Below, piece after piece: positions 51,584 through 59,799 of a stretch of 64,000 nt of DNA. Every line of letters begins with the position of its first letter. Within the stretch, counting starts at the first letter, position 1. The position numbers and the translations under genes are program-made. The stretch comes from Streptomyces beigongshangae (lineage in GTDB: Bacteria; Actinomycetota; Actinomycetes; Streptomycetales; Streptomycetaceae). The DNA lies in NCBI RefSeq assembly GCF_019710745.1, contig NZ_JAHKJW010000022.1, positions 1 to 64,000 on the forward strand. The letters run 5' to 3'. The notes beneath the pieces are model-generated. The model saw nothing but the letters and a program-made list of their open reading frames with translations. It was not told the origin of the DNA and ran no database searches.

Positions 51584-52597
51584 TTGCGGGTCAGCCTGAA
51601 GGACGTGGCCGAACGGGCCGGCGTCTCGATCAAGACCGTTTCCAACGTCGTGAACAACTACCCCCACATCACACCGGCGATGCGGGCCCGGGTCCAGGAG
51701 GCCATCGACGAACTCGGCTACCGGCCGAACCTCACCGCGCGCCATCTGCGCAAGGGCCGTACGGGCATCATCGCGCTCGCCGTCCCCGAGCTCGGCAATC
51801 CTTATTTCGCCGAGCTCGCGGGAGCGGTGATCGACGCCGCCGCCGAGCACGAGTTCACGGTCCTGCTCGATCACACGCGGGGGGAGCGCGAGCAGGAACT
51901 GCTGGTCAGCCAGGGCTTCCGGGCCCGGGTGATCGACGGACTGATCCTCAGCCCGCTGGAGCTGGAGGCCGAGGACCTGCAGGGCCGGGCCGGCGACGTG
52001 CCCCTGGTGCTGCTCGGCGAGCGCGAGTACGGTCTGCCGTTCGACCACATCGCGATCGACAACGTGTCGGCCGCGCGGGCCGCGGTGCGCCATCTGCTCG
52101 ACCGGGGCCGGACCCGGATCGCCTACCTCGGCACCCGCACCGACTCCGCCAACCGCCCCGCCCATCTGCGTCTCGACGGCTGGCGCGCGGAGCTGACGGC
52201 CGCGGGCCTGCCGGTGGACGAGGACCTGATCGTGCCCGTCGGCGGCTGGGACAGGGACGACGGCGCCCGCGCCATGGCGCGGCTGCTGGACGCCGGCCTG
52301 CGTCCCGACGCGGTCTTCGCCTTCAACGACCTCATCGCCATCGGCGCCATGCGGGTGCTGCACGAGCGCGGGCTCAGGGTGCCGTGGGACATCGCCGTGG
52401 TGGGCTTCGACGACATCGCCGAGAGCCGGTTCGGAGCCGTCTCGCTGACCACCATCGCGCCGGACAAACAGGCGATCGCCCGGCTCGCGGTGGCCTCGCT
52501 GCTGCGCAGCCTGTCGGGCCGGCAGGACCCGGGCGGACGTGAGCTCACGGCGGAGTTCCGGCTGGTGGAGCGGGAGAGCACCCTGGGACGCCGCTGA
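51584..52597 (+). CDS. LacI-family transcriptional regulator
   Basis: The 337-residue regulator starts at TTG 51584, after GAGGAG. It has the HTH SLKDVAERAGVSIKTVSNVV and the hinge helix YRPNLTARHLRKGRTGIIAL, followed by a periplasmic-binding-protein-like ligand domain with IDNVSAARAAVRHLLDRG and VVGFDDIAESRFGAVSLTTI. It sits between the GH2 pseudogene and the sugar importer genes. CAACG-type sites are found before both, so it probably senses the sugar that the importer carries, with release on binding. Confidence 0.93.
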   Translation: MRVSLKDVAERAGVSIKTVSNVVNNYPHITPAMRARVQEAIDELGYRPNLTARHLRKGRTGIIALAVPELGNPYFAELAGAVIDAAAEHEFTVLLDHTRGEREQELLVSQGFRARVIDGLILSPLELEAEDLQGRAGDVPLVLLGEREYGLPFDHIAIDNVSAARAAVRHLLDRGRTRIAYLGTRTDSANRPAHLRLDGWRAELTAAGLPVDEDLIVPVGGWDRDDGARAMARLLDAGLRPDAVFAFNDLIAIGAMRVLHERGLRVPWDIAVVGFDDIAESRFGAVSLTTIAPDKQAIARLAVASLLRSLSGRQDPGGRELTAEFRLVERESTLGRR

Positions 52598-52671
52598 CGA
52601 CGGGCCCGGGAGGAACCCGAGACGGGCCCGAGACGGACCCGGGGAATCGGTCGAGATTTCGGACGGAGGGG

Positions 52672-52698
52672 TTTACAGCGTCTCTCCAACGATGTAAA
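52672..52698. promoter_or_regulatory. Candidate LacI operator before the sugar importer
   Basis: TTTACA (52672-52677) and TGTAAA (52693-52698) form a dyad. Between them, CAACGATGTAAA differs at one base from the half CAACGTTGTAAA of a LacI-like site. A further ACGTTG occurs at 52714-52719. These are the only AT-rich elements in the 214-base gap before the importer genes. Confidence 0.5.
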
Positions 52699-52811
52699 AA
52701 CCTGCCCTGAAAGACGTTGCACGCCGCGTAGACCGTCAAAGTGCCGAACAAAAAGTGCCGAACCACCCGGGAGCGTTCTCAGCTCCGGGGCCGCGCCGTC
52801 TGGGGATTTCC

Positions 52812-53903
52812 ATGAAGCCGATCGCATCTCCTCGCCGCACCACCGTACGCGCCCTCCTCGCCACCGGCCTCCTCACCGGCCTGGCGCTGACCGGGTGCAC
52901 CAAGTCCGAGGACTCCTCCGACGACAAGGCAACCGGGCAGCAGGCCGACGCCGGCCAGGAGGTCTCCTCCCCGGGCGCCGACGCCGGACCCGCCTGCACC
53001 CTGGAGACGTACGGGGGCGAGAAGCTCGACCTGAAGAACGCCACCGTCGGGTTCTCCCAGTCCGAGAAGGAGGCCAACCCCTTCCGGATCGCCGAGACCG
53101 CCTCGATCAGGGCGGAGGCGAAGAAGCGCGGGATCAAGCTCCTCACCGCCAACGCCCAGTCGCAGTTCTCCAAGCAGATCAGCGACGTCCAGGACCTCAT
53201 CGCCAAGGGCGCCGACGTGCTGGTCGTCGCACCGCTCAACTCGGACGGCTGGGAGCCGGTCCTGCGGACGGCGGCGGCCAAGCACATCCCGATCGTCACG
53301 GTGGACCGCAAGATCAACGCCGAGCCGTGCAAGGACTACGTGAGCTTCATCGGCTCCGACTTCGTGGAGCAGGGCAAGCGGGCCGCCGACCAGATGATCG
53401 AGGCGACGGGCGGCAAGGGCGAGATCGCCATCCTGCTCGGCGCGGCGGGCAACAACGTCACCACCGAGCGCACCAAGGGCTTCGTGGACCAGATCAAGGC
53501 GGAGGCACCCGGGCTCGAGGTGGTGTTCCAGCAGACCGGTGAGTTCGCCCGCGAGAAGGGCCAGTCGGTCACCGAGAACCTCATCCAGTCCAAGCCCGGC
53601 ATCAAGGGCATCTACGCCGAGAACGACGAGATGGGCCTCGGCGCCGTCAACGCCCTCAAGGGCGCGGGCAAGAAGCCGGGCGACGTGAAGATCGTGACCA
53701 TCGACGGCACGCGCAACGCCGTCCAGGGCATCGTGGACGGCTGGATCAGCGGTGTCATCGAGTCCAACCCGCGCTTCGGGCCGCTCGCCTTCCAGACGCT
53801 CGACGCCTTCACCAAGGGCGAGGAGGTCGCGCAGGACATCGTCATCAAGGACAGCGCGTACACCGGGGCGAACGCCGAGTCGGACCTCGGCAAGGCCTAC
53901 TGA
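52812..53903 (+). CDS. YtfQ-like sugar-binding lipoprotein
   Basis: The 363-residue SBP family protein (periplasmic-binding type 1) has a signal peptide ending in LALTGC (Cys about 33). Landmarks are ATVGFSQSEKEANPFRIAET, VQDLIAKGADVLVVAPLNSD, GWEPVLRTAAAKHIPIVTVD, VTTERTKGFVDQIK, AENDEMGLGAVNALKGAG and TIDGTRNAVQGIVDGW. These follow YtfQ, the galactofuranose-binding protein of E. coli, better than the ribose- or xylose-binding proteins. ATG 52812 is behind GGGGA. The LacI gene is just upstream, and ATPase and two permease genes follow, so it is the first gene of a four-gene importer operon. Confidence 0.9.
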   Translation: MKPIASPRRTTVRALLATGLLTGLALTGCTKSEDSSDDKATGQQADAGQEVSSPGADAGPACTLETYGGEKLDLKNATVGFSQSEKEANPFRIAETASIRAEAKKRGIKLLTANAQSQFSKQISDVQDLIAKGADVLVVAPLNSDGWEPVLRTAAAKHIPIVTVDRKINAEPCKDYVSFIGSDFVEQGKRAADQMIEATGGKGEIAILLGAAGNNVTTERTKGFVDQIKAEAPGLEVVFQQTGEFAREKGQSVTENLIQSKPGIKGIYAENDEMGLGAVNALKGAGKKPGDVKIVTIDGTRNAVQGIVDGWISGVIESNPRFGPLAFQTLDAFTKGEEVAQDIVIKDSAYTGANAESDLGKAY

Positions 53904-53904
53904 G

Positions 53905-55485
53905 ATGCTCTCCGTCACCGGCGTCTCCAAGCTCTTCCCTGGCGTGAAGGCGCTGTCCGGTGTGGACTTCACCGCCCGCGCCGGGGAGGTGCACGCCCTC
54001 GTCGGCGAGAACGGCGCGGGCAAGTCGACCCTGATCAAGGTGCTCACCGGCGTCTACCAGCCGGACGCGGGCGAGATCGTCCACGACGGCACGCCCGTCC
54101 GCTTCACCACACCCCTGCAGGCCCAGCAGGCGGGTATCTCCACCATCTACCAGGAGGTCAACCTCGTCCCGCTGATGAGCGTGGCCCGCAACCTCCTCCT
54201 CGGCCGCGAGCCCCGCAACCGGCTGGGCCTGATCGACTTCCGCCGCATGAACCGGCAGGCGCAGGAGGCCCTGCACGGGCTCGGCATCCGGGTCGACGTG
54301 AGCCGTCCGCTGCGCGAACTCGGCGTCGGCGCCCAGCAGATGGTGGCCCTGGCGCGTGCCGTCGCCATCGACGCGCGTGTCGTGATCATGGATGAGCCCA
54401 CCTCCTCGCTCGAACCGCGCGAGGTGCGCACCCTGTTCGACGTGATCGGGATGCTGCGCGAGCGCGGTATCGCCGTGGTCTACGTGAGCCACCGCATGGA
54501 CGAGCTGTACGAGATCTGCGACGCCGTCACGGTGCTGCGCGACGGCCGTGTGGTGCACACCGGCCGGCTCGCCGACCTCGAACGCCTGCGGCTGGTCTCG
54601 CTCATGCTGGGCCGCGAGATCGGCGAGGTCCGCAGCGAGGGCCTGACCAAGTTCAGCGGCTCGCACCGGGCGGCGGCCGAACCGGTACTGCAGGCGGAGG
54701 GGCTGACGATCCGCCATCAGCTGAGGGACGTGTCTCTCACCATCCGCCCGGGCGAGGTCGTGGGCCTCGGCGGGCTGCTCGGCTCGGGCCGCAGCGAGAC
54801 CGCCAAGGCGATCGCCGGAGCGCTGCCGACGGACGCGGGCCGGGTCTCGGTCGGCGGCGTGCCCGTGCGCGCCGGATCCACCCCGGCCGCGATCCGCGCC
54901 GGCATCAGCCTGCTGCCGGAGGACCGCAAGGCCGAGGGCATCTCGCCCGGTCTCTCGGTGCGGGAGAACATCGCGCTCGCCGCGCTCCCCCGGTTGTCCC
55001 GGTTCGGGCTGGTGGACAACGCCCGCGTCGACCGGATCGTCGACACCTTCGTGAAGCGGCTGCGCATCAAGTCCGCGGGCCCGCACCAGAAGGTCGGCGA
55101 ACTCTCCGGCGGCAACCAGCAGAAGGTGCTGCTGGCCCGCTGGCTCGCCCTGCACCCGAAGGTGCTGCTCCTCGACGAGCCCACCCGGGGCATCGACGTG
55201 GGCGCCAAGGCGGAGGTGCAGGCACTCATCGACGAACTCGCCGACGACGGACTCGCCGTGCTGCTGATCTCCTCCGACACCGAGGAACTGATCGAGGGCA
55301 GCGACCGGATCGTCGTCCTCAAGGACGGCGCGGTCGTCGACGAGCTGACCGGCGACGCCGTCACCGAGGACGCGCTGATGCGGGCCATCGCCACCGAGCC
55401 CTCGACGTCCTCGACGTCCTCGACGTCCTCGACACCTTCAGCATCCCCGCAATCCGCAGAATCCGTCGGGAGCACCCATGACTAG
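53905..55485 (+). CDS. YtfR-like duplicated sugar ABC ATPase
   Basis: The 526-residue protein is built of two ABC domains. The first has GENGAGKSTLIKVLTG, the signature LGVGAQQMVALARA and VIMDEPTSSLEP. The second has a degenerate Walker A (GLLGSGRSETAKAIAG), signature LSGGNQQKVLLARW and LLDEPTRGIDVGAK. That pattern is usual for ribose/galactose-type importers (RbsA, MglA, YtfR). The ATG is two bases after the binding protein stop. The C-terminal tail has an exact 9-bp tandem repeat (TCGACGTCC, three copies, 55402-55428), giving STSSTSSTS, which is not part of the catalytic core. Confidence 0.93.
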   Translation: MLSVTGVSKLFPGVKALSGVDFTARAGEVHALVGENGAGKSTLIKVLTGVYQPDAGEIVHDGTPVRFTTPLQAQQAGISTIYQEVNLVPLMSVARNLLLGREPRNRLGLIDFRRMNRQAQEALHGLGIRVDVSRPLRELGVGAQQMVALARAVAIDARVVIMDEPTSSLEPREVRTLFDVIGMLRERGIAVVYVSHRMDELYEICDAVTVLRDGRVVHTGRLADLERLRLVSLMLGREIGEVRSEGLTKFSGSHRAAAEPVLQAEGLTIRHQLRDVSLTIRPGEVVGLGGLLGSGRSETAKAIAGALPTDAGRVSVGGVPVRAGSTPAAIRAGISLLPEDRKAEGISPGLSVRENIALAALPRLSRFGLVDNARVDRIVDTFVKRLRIKSAGPHQKVGELSGGNQQKVLLARWLALHPKVLLLDEPTRGIDVGAKAEVQALIDELADDGLAVLLISSDTEELIEGSDRIVVLKDGAVVDELTGDAVTEDALMRAIATEPSTSSTSSTSSTPSASPQSAESVGSTHD

Positions 55486-56440
55486 CCTGACGCTGACCCG
55501 CGGCCAGGTGGACCGGGAACGACTGCTGCGCCTGCTCCAGGAGTACGGCGTCTACGCGGGCGTGGTCGTCCTGCTCGTCTTCAACTTCGTCTTCACCTCG
55601 AACTTCGTCTCGACGGAGAACTTCCGCACCCAGGCCGTCCAGGTCGCGCCGGTGCTCGTCGTCGCGCTCGGCATGGCGCTGGCGATCGGCACCGAGGGCG
55701 TCGACCTGGCGGTGGGCTCGGTGATGGCCCTGTCCACCTCGCTGCTCTCCCTCTACCTCGGCTACGGCCCGTGGACGGCCACCCTCATGGCGGTGGCGGG
55801 CGGCATCGCGGTGGGGCTGGCGAACGGGTCGCTGATCGCCTTCCTGGGCGTCCAGCCCATCGTCGCCACGCTCGCCCTCATGGTCGCCGCACGGGGTCTG
55901 GCCCTCGTGCTGCTCCCCCAACTGGAGGACGTCCGCGACCCGGGCATGGCCTCGCTCGGCTCCGGCGACGTGCTGGGCGTGCCGTACCTCGTCCTGATCG
56001 CCGCGGCCCTGGCGCTCCTCGTGGCCTTCGTGGTGCGCCGCACCACCTTCGGGCGGCAGCTGCTCGCGATCGGCGACAGCAGGCCCGCGGCCCGGCTGGC
56101 CGGCCTGCCGGTCCGCCGGGTCCTCGTCGTGGTGTACGCGTGCTCCGGCGCCCTGGCCGCGATCGCGGGCGTCCTGGCCACCGCCCGGCTGACGGCCAGC
56201 GACCCCACCTCACTGGGCACCCTGATGGAACTGTCGGCGATCACGGCCGTGGTCGTCGGCGGCACGCCCCTGTCCGGGGGCCGCATCCGCATCGGCGGCA
56301 CCGTCGCCGGGGCCGTGCTGATCCAGCTGCTGACCACCACGCTCATCAAACACGACCTGCCGCCGTCGTGGACGCAGATGGCCCAGGCCGTGGTGATCGT
56401 CGCCGCCGTCTACGCGGCCCGTGAACGGGGGAAGCGATGA
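55478..56440 (+). CDS. YtfT-like sugar ABC permease
   Basis: The 320-residue membrane protein is of the BPD_transp_2 (ribose/galactose) type with eight to ten hydrophobic segments. Landmarks are VGSVMALSTSLLSLYLGYGP, GVQPIVATLALMVAARGLAL and VVVGGTPLSGGRIRIGGTVAG near the C-terminus, which is the characteristic GGxxLxGG...G loop. ATG 55478 overlaps the ATPase stop by eight bases. It forms a channel with the next permease, and its stop overlaps that gene's start by four bases. Confidence 0.92.
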   Translation: MTSLTLTRGQVDRERLLRLLQEYGVYAGVVVLLVFNFVFTSNFVSTENFRTQAVQVAPVLVVALGMALAIGTEGVDLAVGSVMALSTSLLSLYLGYGPWTATLMAVAGGIAVGLANGSLIAFLGVQPIVATLALMVAARGLALVLLPQLEDVRDPGMASLGSGDVLGVPYLVLIAAALALLVAFVVRRTTFGRQLLAIGDSRPAARLAGLPVRRVLVVVYACSGALAAIAGVLATARLTASDPTSLGTLMELSAITAVVVGGTPLSGGRIRIGGTVAGAVLIQLLTTTLIKHDLPPSWTQMAQAVVIVAAVYAARERGKR

Positions 56441-57468
56441 CCACCGGAACCAAGGAGGCCGGGACGGAGCCGGCCGTCGTCCCCGAGGACGTCGAGCAGG
56501 ACGGCGGGCCGGGCCGCGGCGAGCGCTTCAGTGCCCTGGCCCAGCAGCACGGCGCCCTGGTCACCCTCGTGGTGGCGATGGTGGCGGCGTCGCTGAGCTT
56601 CGACACCTTCCTGACCGGCGACAACCTGGAGAACATGGCGCTGTCCTCGGCGTTCCTCGCCGTGGTGGCGCTCGGCATGACGTTCGTCATCGTCACCGGC
56701 GGGATCGACCTGTCGGTCGGTTCGCTCTTCGCCCTCGGCGGAGTGCTGGCGGCCTGGGGCTCCCAGTACGGCACGGTGGTGGCCCTGCTGCTCCCGCTCG
56801 CGGTGTGCGGGCTGATCGGCGTGGTCAACGGGCTGCTCATCGCCCGGTCGGGGCTGGCCCCCTTCATCGTCACCCTCGCCGCCATGCTCGGGGCACGCGG
56901 CATCCTGCTGGCGGTCACGGACGAGGGGTCGCGGACGTACCTCGTGGACAAGGACTCGTTCTTCGCGACGCTCGGGCAGGGCTCGCTGCTCGGCATCGGG
57001 GTGCCGATCTGGATCACGGTGGTGCTGTTCGTGCTGGGCGCCGTCGTGCTGCGGCGCACCCGGTTCGGGCAGTACGTGTACGCGGTCGGCGGCAACGAGG
57101 ACGCGGCGGCCCTGATGGGTGCCCCCGTGGCCCGTACGAAGATCGCCGTGTACGCCCTGTCGGGCCTGTGCGCCGGTCTGGCGGGCGCGCTCAACGCGGC
57201 CTGGCTGGTGTCGGGCGTGACGATCCTCGGGACGGGCATGGAACTGGAGGCCATCTCGGCGGTCGTCATCGGCGGCACCCTGCTCTCCGGCGGCTTCGGC
57301 TTCGTCAGCGGCGCTCTGGTCGGCGTGCTCCTGCTGAAGGTGATCCAGAACGTCATCAACCAGATCGGCTCGCTCGACTCCGCCTACCAGCAGGTCGTCA
57401 GCGGCGCCTTCCTGGCGGTCGTGGTGGTGGCGCAGACCTGGCTGGGGCGCCGGCGACGGGTGCTGTGA
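56437..57468 (+). CDS. YjfF-like sugar ABC permease
   Basis: The 343-residue second permease of the same type has GGIDLSVGSLFALGGVLAAW, GLAPFIVTLAAMLGARGILL and SAVVIGGTLLSGGFGFVSGA. Both permeases are full length, so only the glycosidase of this module has decayed. The operon of four genes ends here. The stretch to 57671 contains the APH promoter repeats. The E. coli homologue set YtfQRT-YjfF transports galactofuranose; a related furanose or galactose-type sugar is the best guess. Confidence 0.92.
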   Translation: MTTGTKEAGTEPAVVPEDVEQDGGPGRGERFSALAQQHGALVTLVVAMVAASLSFDTFLTGDNLENMALSSAFLAVVALGMTFVIVTGGIDLSVGSLFALGGVLAAWGSQYGTVVALLLPLAVCGLIGVVNGLLIARSGLAPFIVTLAAMLGARGILLAVTDEGSRTYLVDKDSFFATLGQGSLLGIGVPIWITVVLFVLGAVVLRRTRFGQYVYAVGGNEDAAALMGAPVARTKIAVYALSGLCAGLAGALNAAWLVSGVTILGTGMELEAISAVVIGGTLLSGGFGFVSGALVGVLLLKVIQNVINQIGSLDSAYQQVVSGAFLAVVVVAQTWLGRRRRVL

Positions 57469-57608
57469 GGGTTCTGCCCGGGCGGCGCGCGGACGCCGCC
57501 CGGGCGCCGCTCCCACGGGGCGGCAGGCCGCGGACGACGGGACCGGCGACCGGCACATCCCCGCGCGCCCGGGCGGAACAGGTTCCCGAGCGGACAGGTT
57601 CCCGGCCT

Positions 57609-57656
57609 GGTGGGTCACCGATCCGGTGGGTCACCCATCCGGTGGGTCACCGATTC
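57609..57656 (+). repeat. Three tandem 16-bp repeats before the APH gene
   Basis: GGTGGGTCACCGATCC, GGTGGGTCACCCATCC and GGTGGGTCACCGATTC follow without spacing. Each contains the dyad GGTG-N3-CACC. The third ends 15 bases before the GTG start codon at 57672, so they lie where the promoter or a regulator site must be. Confidence 0.85.
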
Positions 57657-57671
57657 GATAGGTTGGCGGCC

Positions 57672-58490
57672 GTGAGCGAATTATCGGCCGTCCACCGCAT
57701 GTTGCTGCACGCACACCTGGACGACGGCGTCTGGGAACCCGTCACGGACGGGGAGTCCGGTGCCGTCGTCCTGCGTTCCGGTGACGGGTCGCGGTACGCC
57801 AAGTGCGTCCCCGCCGGACACGTCGCCGCGCTGGAGGCGGAGCGGGACCGCGTCGACTGGCTCGCCGCACAGGACGTACCCGGTCCACGGGTCCTCGACT
57901 GGCACGCCGGCGCCGACGGTGCCGTACTGGTGACCGACGCGGTCCGCGGGGTCCCCGCCGACCGTGTCCCGGCACCGGACCTCGCGGCGGCCTGGGAGCC
58001 GATCGCGGACGCCGTGCGCCGGCTGCACGACCTGCCACCGCGGCGGTGCCCCTTCACCCGAGACCTCACCACGATGTTCGCCACGGCCCGCGAGGTCGTC
58101 GCACGCGGTGCGGTGAACCCCGACTTCCTCCCCGACGACCAGCGGCGGACACCTCCCGACGAGCTGCTCGGGCGTCTCGTACCGCAGCTCGGGCACCGGC
58201 TGGCGCAGGAGGCCGCGGAGACGGTCGTCTGCCACGGGGACCTGTGCCTGCCCAACATCGTCCTCGATCCGGACACCCTGACCGTCGCGGGCTTCGTCGA
58301 CCTCGGGCGCCTGGGACGGGCCGATCCCTGTGCCGACATCTCCCTCCTGCTCGCCAACGCCAGGGAGACCTGGGCCGACGAACGGCGGGCGAGTGCCGCG
58401 GACGAGGCGTTCGCCCGCCGGTACGGCACCGTCCTCGACCACGAGCGCCTGCGGTTCTATCTGCACCTCGACCCTCTCACCTGGGGCTGA
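57672..58490 (+). CDS. Aminoglycoside 3''-phosphotransferase, APH(3'')-type
   Basis: The 272-residue kinase-like protein has the ATP lysine in YAKCVPAGHV, the catalytic loop VVCHGDLCLPNIVLDPDTL near 187-205 (Asp as catalytic base) and the metal loop FVDLGRLGRADPCADISLLL. The C-terminus FYLHLDPLTWG and the loop LGRLGRAD match the APH(3'')-I enzymes StrA and AphE, which modify streptomycin, more closely than other APH classes. Length (267-272) also agrees. Whether it gives resistance here is inference. The gene stands alone: no streptomycin biosynthesis genes are adjacent. The start is GTG 57672, just behind three 16-bp repeats. Confidence 0.87.
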   Translation: MSELSAVHRMLLHAHLDDGVWEPVTDGESGAVVLRSGDGSRYAKCVPAGHVAALEAERDRVDWLAAQDVPGPRVLDWHAGADGAVLVTDAVRGVPADRVPAPDLAAAWEPIADAVRRLHDLPPRRCPFTRDLTTMFATAREVVARGAVNPDFLPDDQRRTPPDELLGRLVPQLGHRLAQEAAETVVCHGDLCLPNIVLDPDTLTVAGFVDLGRLGRADPCADISLLLANARETWADERRASAADEAFARRYGTVLDHERLRFYLHLDPLTWG

Positions 58491-58700
58491 GCGGACACCT
58501 GCCGGTGGTGAAAAACCCACCGGGTGTCCACCCCCCGTTCCAGGGCATGTGCATTCCGGGAGGACGGACCGCAGGCCGCGAAGGCCGACGGGGCCGGACG
58601 GCCGCAGCACGGACGCGGTCCCCGGAGGAGCGGTCGGCCTCCGCCTCCCCGGTATCTTCCTGTCGTTGCCCGCAACGACCTGTACGAGAGGCTTTGTCAC

Positions 58701-59789
58701 GTGCGTACCGTGGGTGTGGAAGAAGAACTCCTCCTGGTCGATCCCGAGACCGGAGAGCCCCAGGCCCTGTCCGCCGCGGTACTCGCCCGTGCCGCCAGGG
58801 ACGACCCGTCGGAGGAGACGTTCGAGAAGGAGCTGCACAACCAGCAGCTGGAGTTCGCCACCCATCCGCAGGCGGACATGACCGAGCTCGGCGCGGAGAT
58901 CGTCCGCTGCCGCAAGGAGGCCGCGCGCGTCGCGGGGGAGATCGGGACCACCGTCGTGGCGCTCGCCACGTCACCGCTGCCGGTCAGGCCGTCGGTCAGC
59001 ATGAACTCCCGGTACCAGTGGATGGCCCAGGAGTTCGGTCTGCCGACCCTGGAGCAGCTCGTCTGCGGCTGCCACATCCACGTGTCGGTCGAGTCCGACG
59101 ACGAGGGCGCCGCGGTGCTCGACCGGATCCGCCCCTGGCTGTCCGTGCTGACGGCCCTCAGCGCCAACTCACCCTTCTGGCAGGGCAAGGACAGCCTCTA
59201 CAGCAGTTACCGCAGCCGGGTGTGGGTGCGCTGGCCGATGGCCGGCCCCACCGAGCTCTTCGGTTCGGCCGACGCCTACCACCGGCGGGTCGACGACATG
59301 GTGGCCACCGGCGTGCTGCGGGACAGGGGCATGGTGTACTTCGACGCGCGGATCGCCGAGCGGTACCCCACGGTCGAGATCCGCGTCTCGGACGTCTGCC
59401 TGGAGGCGAGCACCGCCACCCTGCTCGCCACCCTCACCCGTGGTCTCGTCGAGACGGCGGCGCGCGAGTGGCGCGAGGGGGTCGCCCCGGCGGGACACAC
59501 CGTGGACCTGCTGCGCCTGGCCTCCTGGCGGGCCGCCCGGTCGGGACTGGAGGACGACCTCCTGCACCCCCTGTCCATGACCCCGGCGCCGGCCGGGGAC
59601 GTGGTACAGGCCCTCCTGGAGCACGTCGGCCCGGCGCTGGACGACAGCGGGGACACCGACCGCGTGCACAAGGCCGCCGCGGAACTGCTGCGCCACGGCA
59701 ACGGCGCCCGTGTCCAGCGCGAGATCCTGGAGCGTACCGGCAGCCTGGGTGACGTGGTCACGGAGTGTGTGCGGCGCACCCAGAGCTGA
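58701..59789 (+). CDS. YbdK-type carboxylate-amine ligase (GCS2)
   Basis: The 362-residue enzyme of the glutamate-cysteine ligase 2 family begins VRTVGVEEELLLVDPETGEP and contains ELHNQQLEFATHPQADMTEL, PTLEQLVCGCHIHVSVESDD and YPTVEIRVSDVCLEASTATL, all conserved in YbdK-like proteins. E. coli YbdK has weak glutamate-cysteine ligase activity; actinobacterial members have unknown or variable substrates. GTG 58701 has GAGAGG 9-10 bases before. The gene converges with the ABC exporter gene (10 bases apart). The 210-base gap to the APH gene shows nothing else. Confidence 0.9.
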   Translation: MRTVGVEEELLLVDPETGEPQALSAAVLARAARDDPSEETFEKELHNQQLEFATHPQADMTELGAEIVRCRKEAARVAGEIGTTVVALATSPLPVRPSVSMNSRYQWMAQEFGLPTLEQLVCGCHIHVSVESDDEGAAVLDRIRPWLSVLTALSANSPFWQGKDSLYSSYRSRVWVRWPMAGPTELFGSADAYHRRVDDMVATGVLRDRGMVYFDARIAERYPTVEIRVSDVCLEASTATLLATLTRGLVETAAREWREGVAPAGHTVDLLRLASWRAARSGLEDDLLHPLSMTPAPAGDVVQALLEHVGPALDDSGDTDRVHKAAAELLRHGNGARVQREILERTGSLGDVVTECVRRTQS

Positions 59790-59799
59790 GGCGCCGGGT

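Noticed and set aside
57609-57656. CRISPR-like array
   Set aside because: The 16-bp units are directly abutting with no spacers and only three copies, and there are no cas genes.
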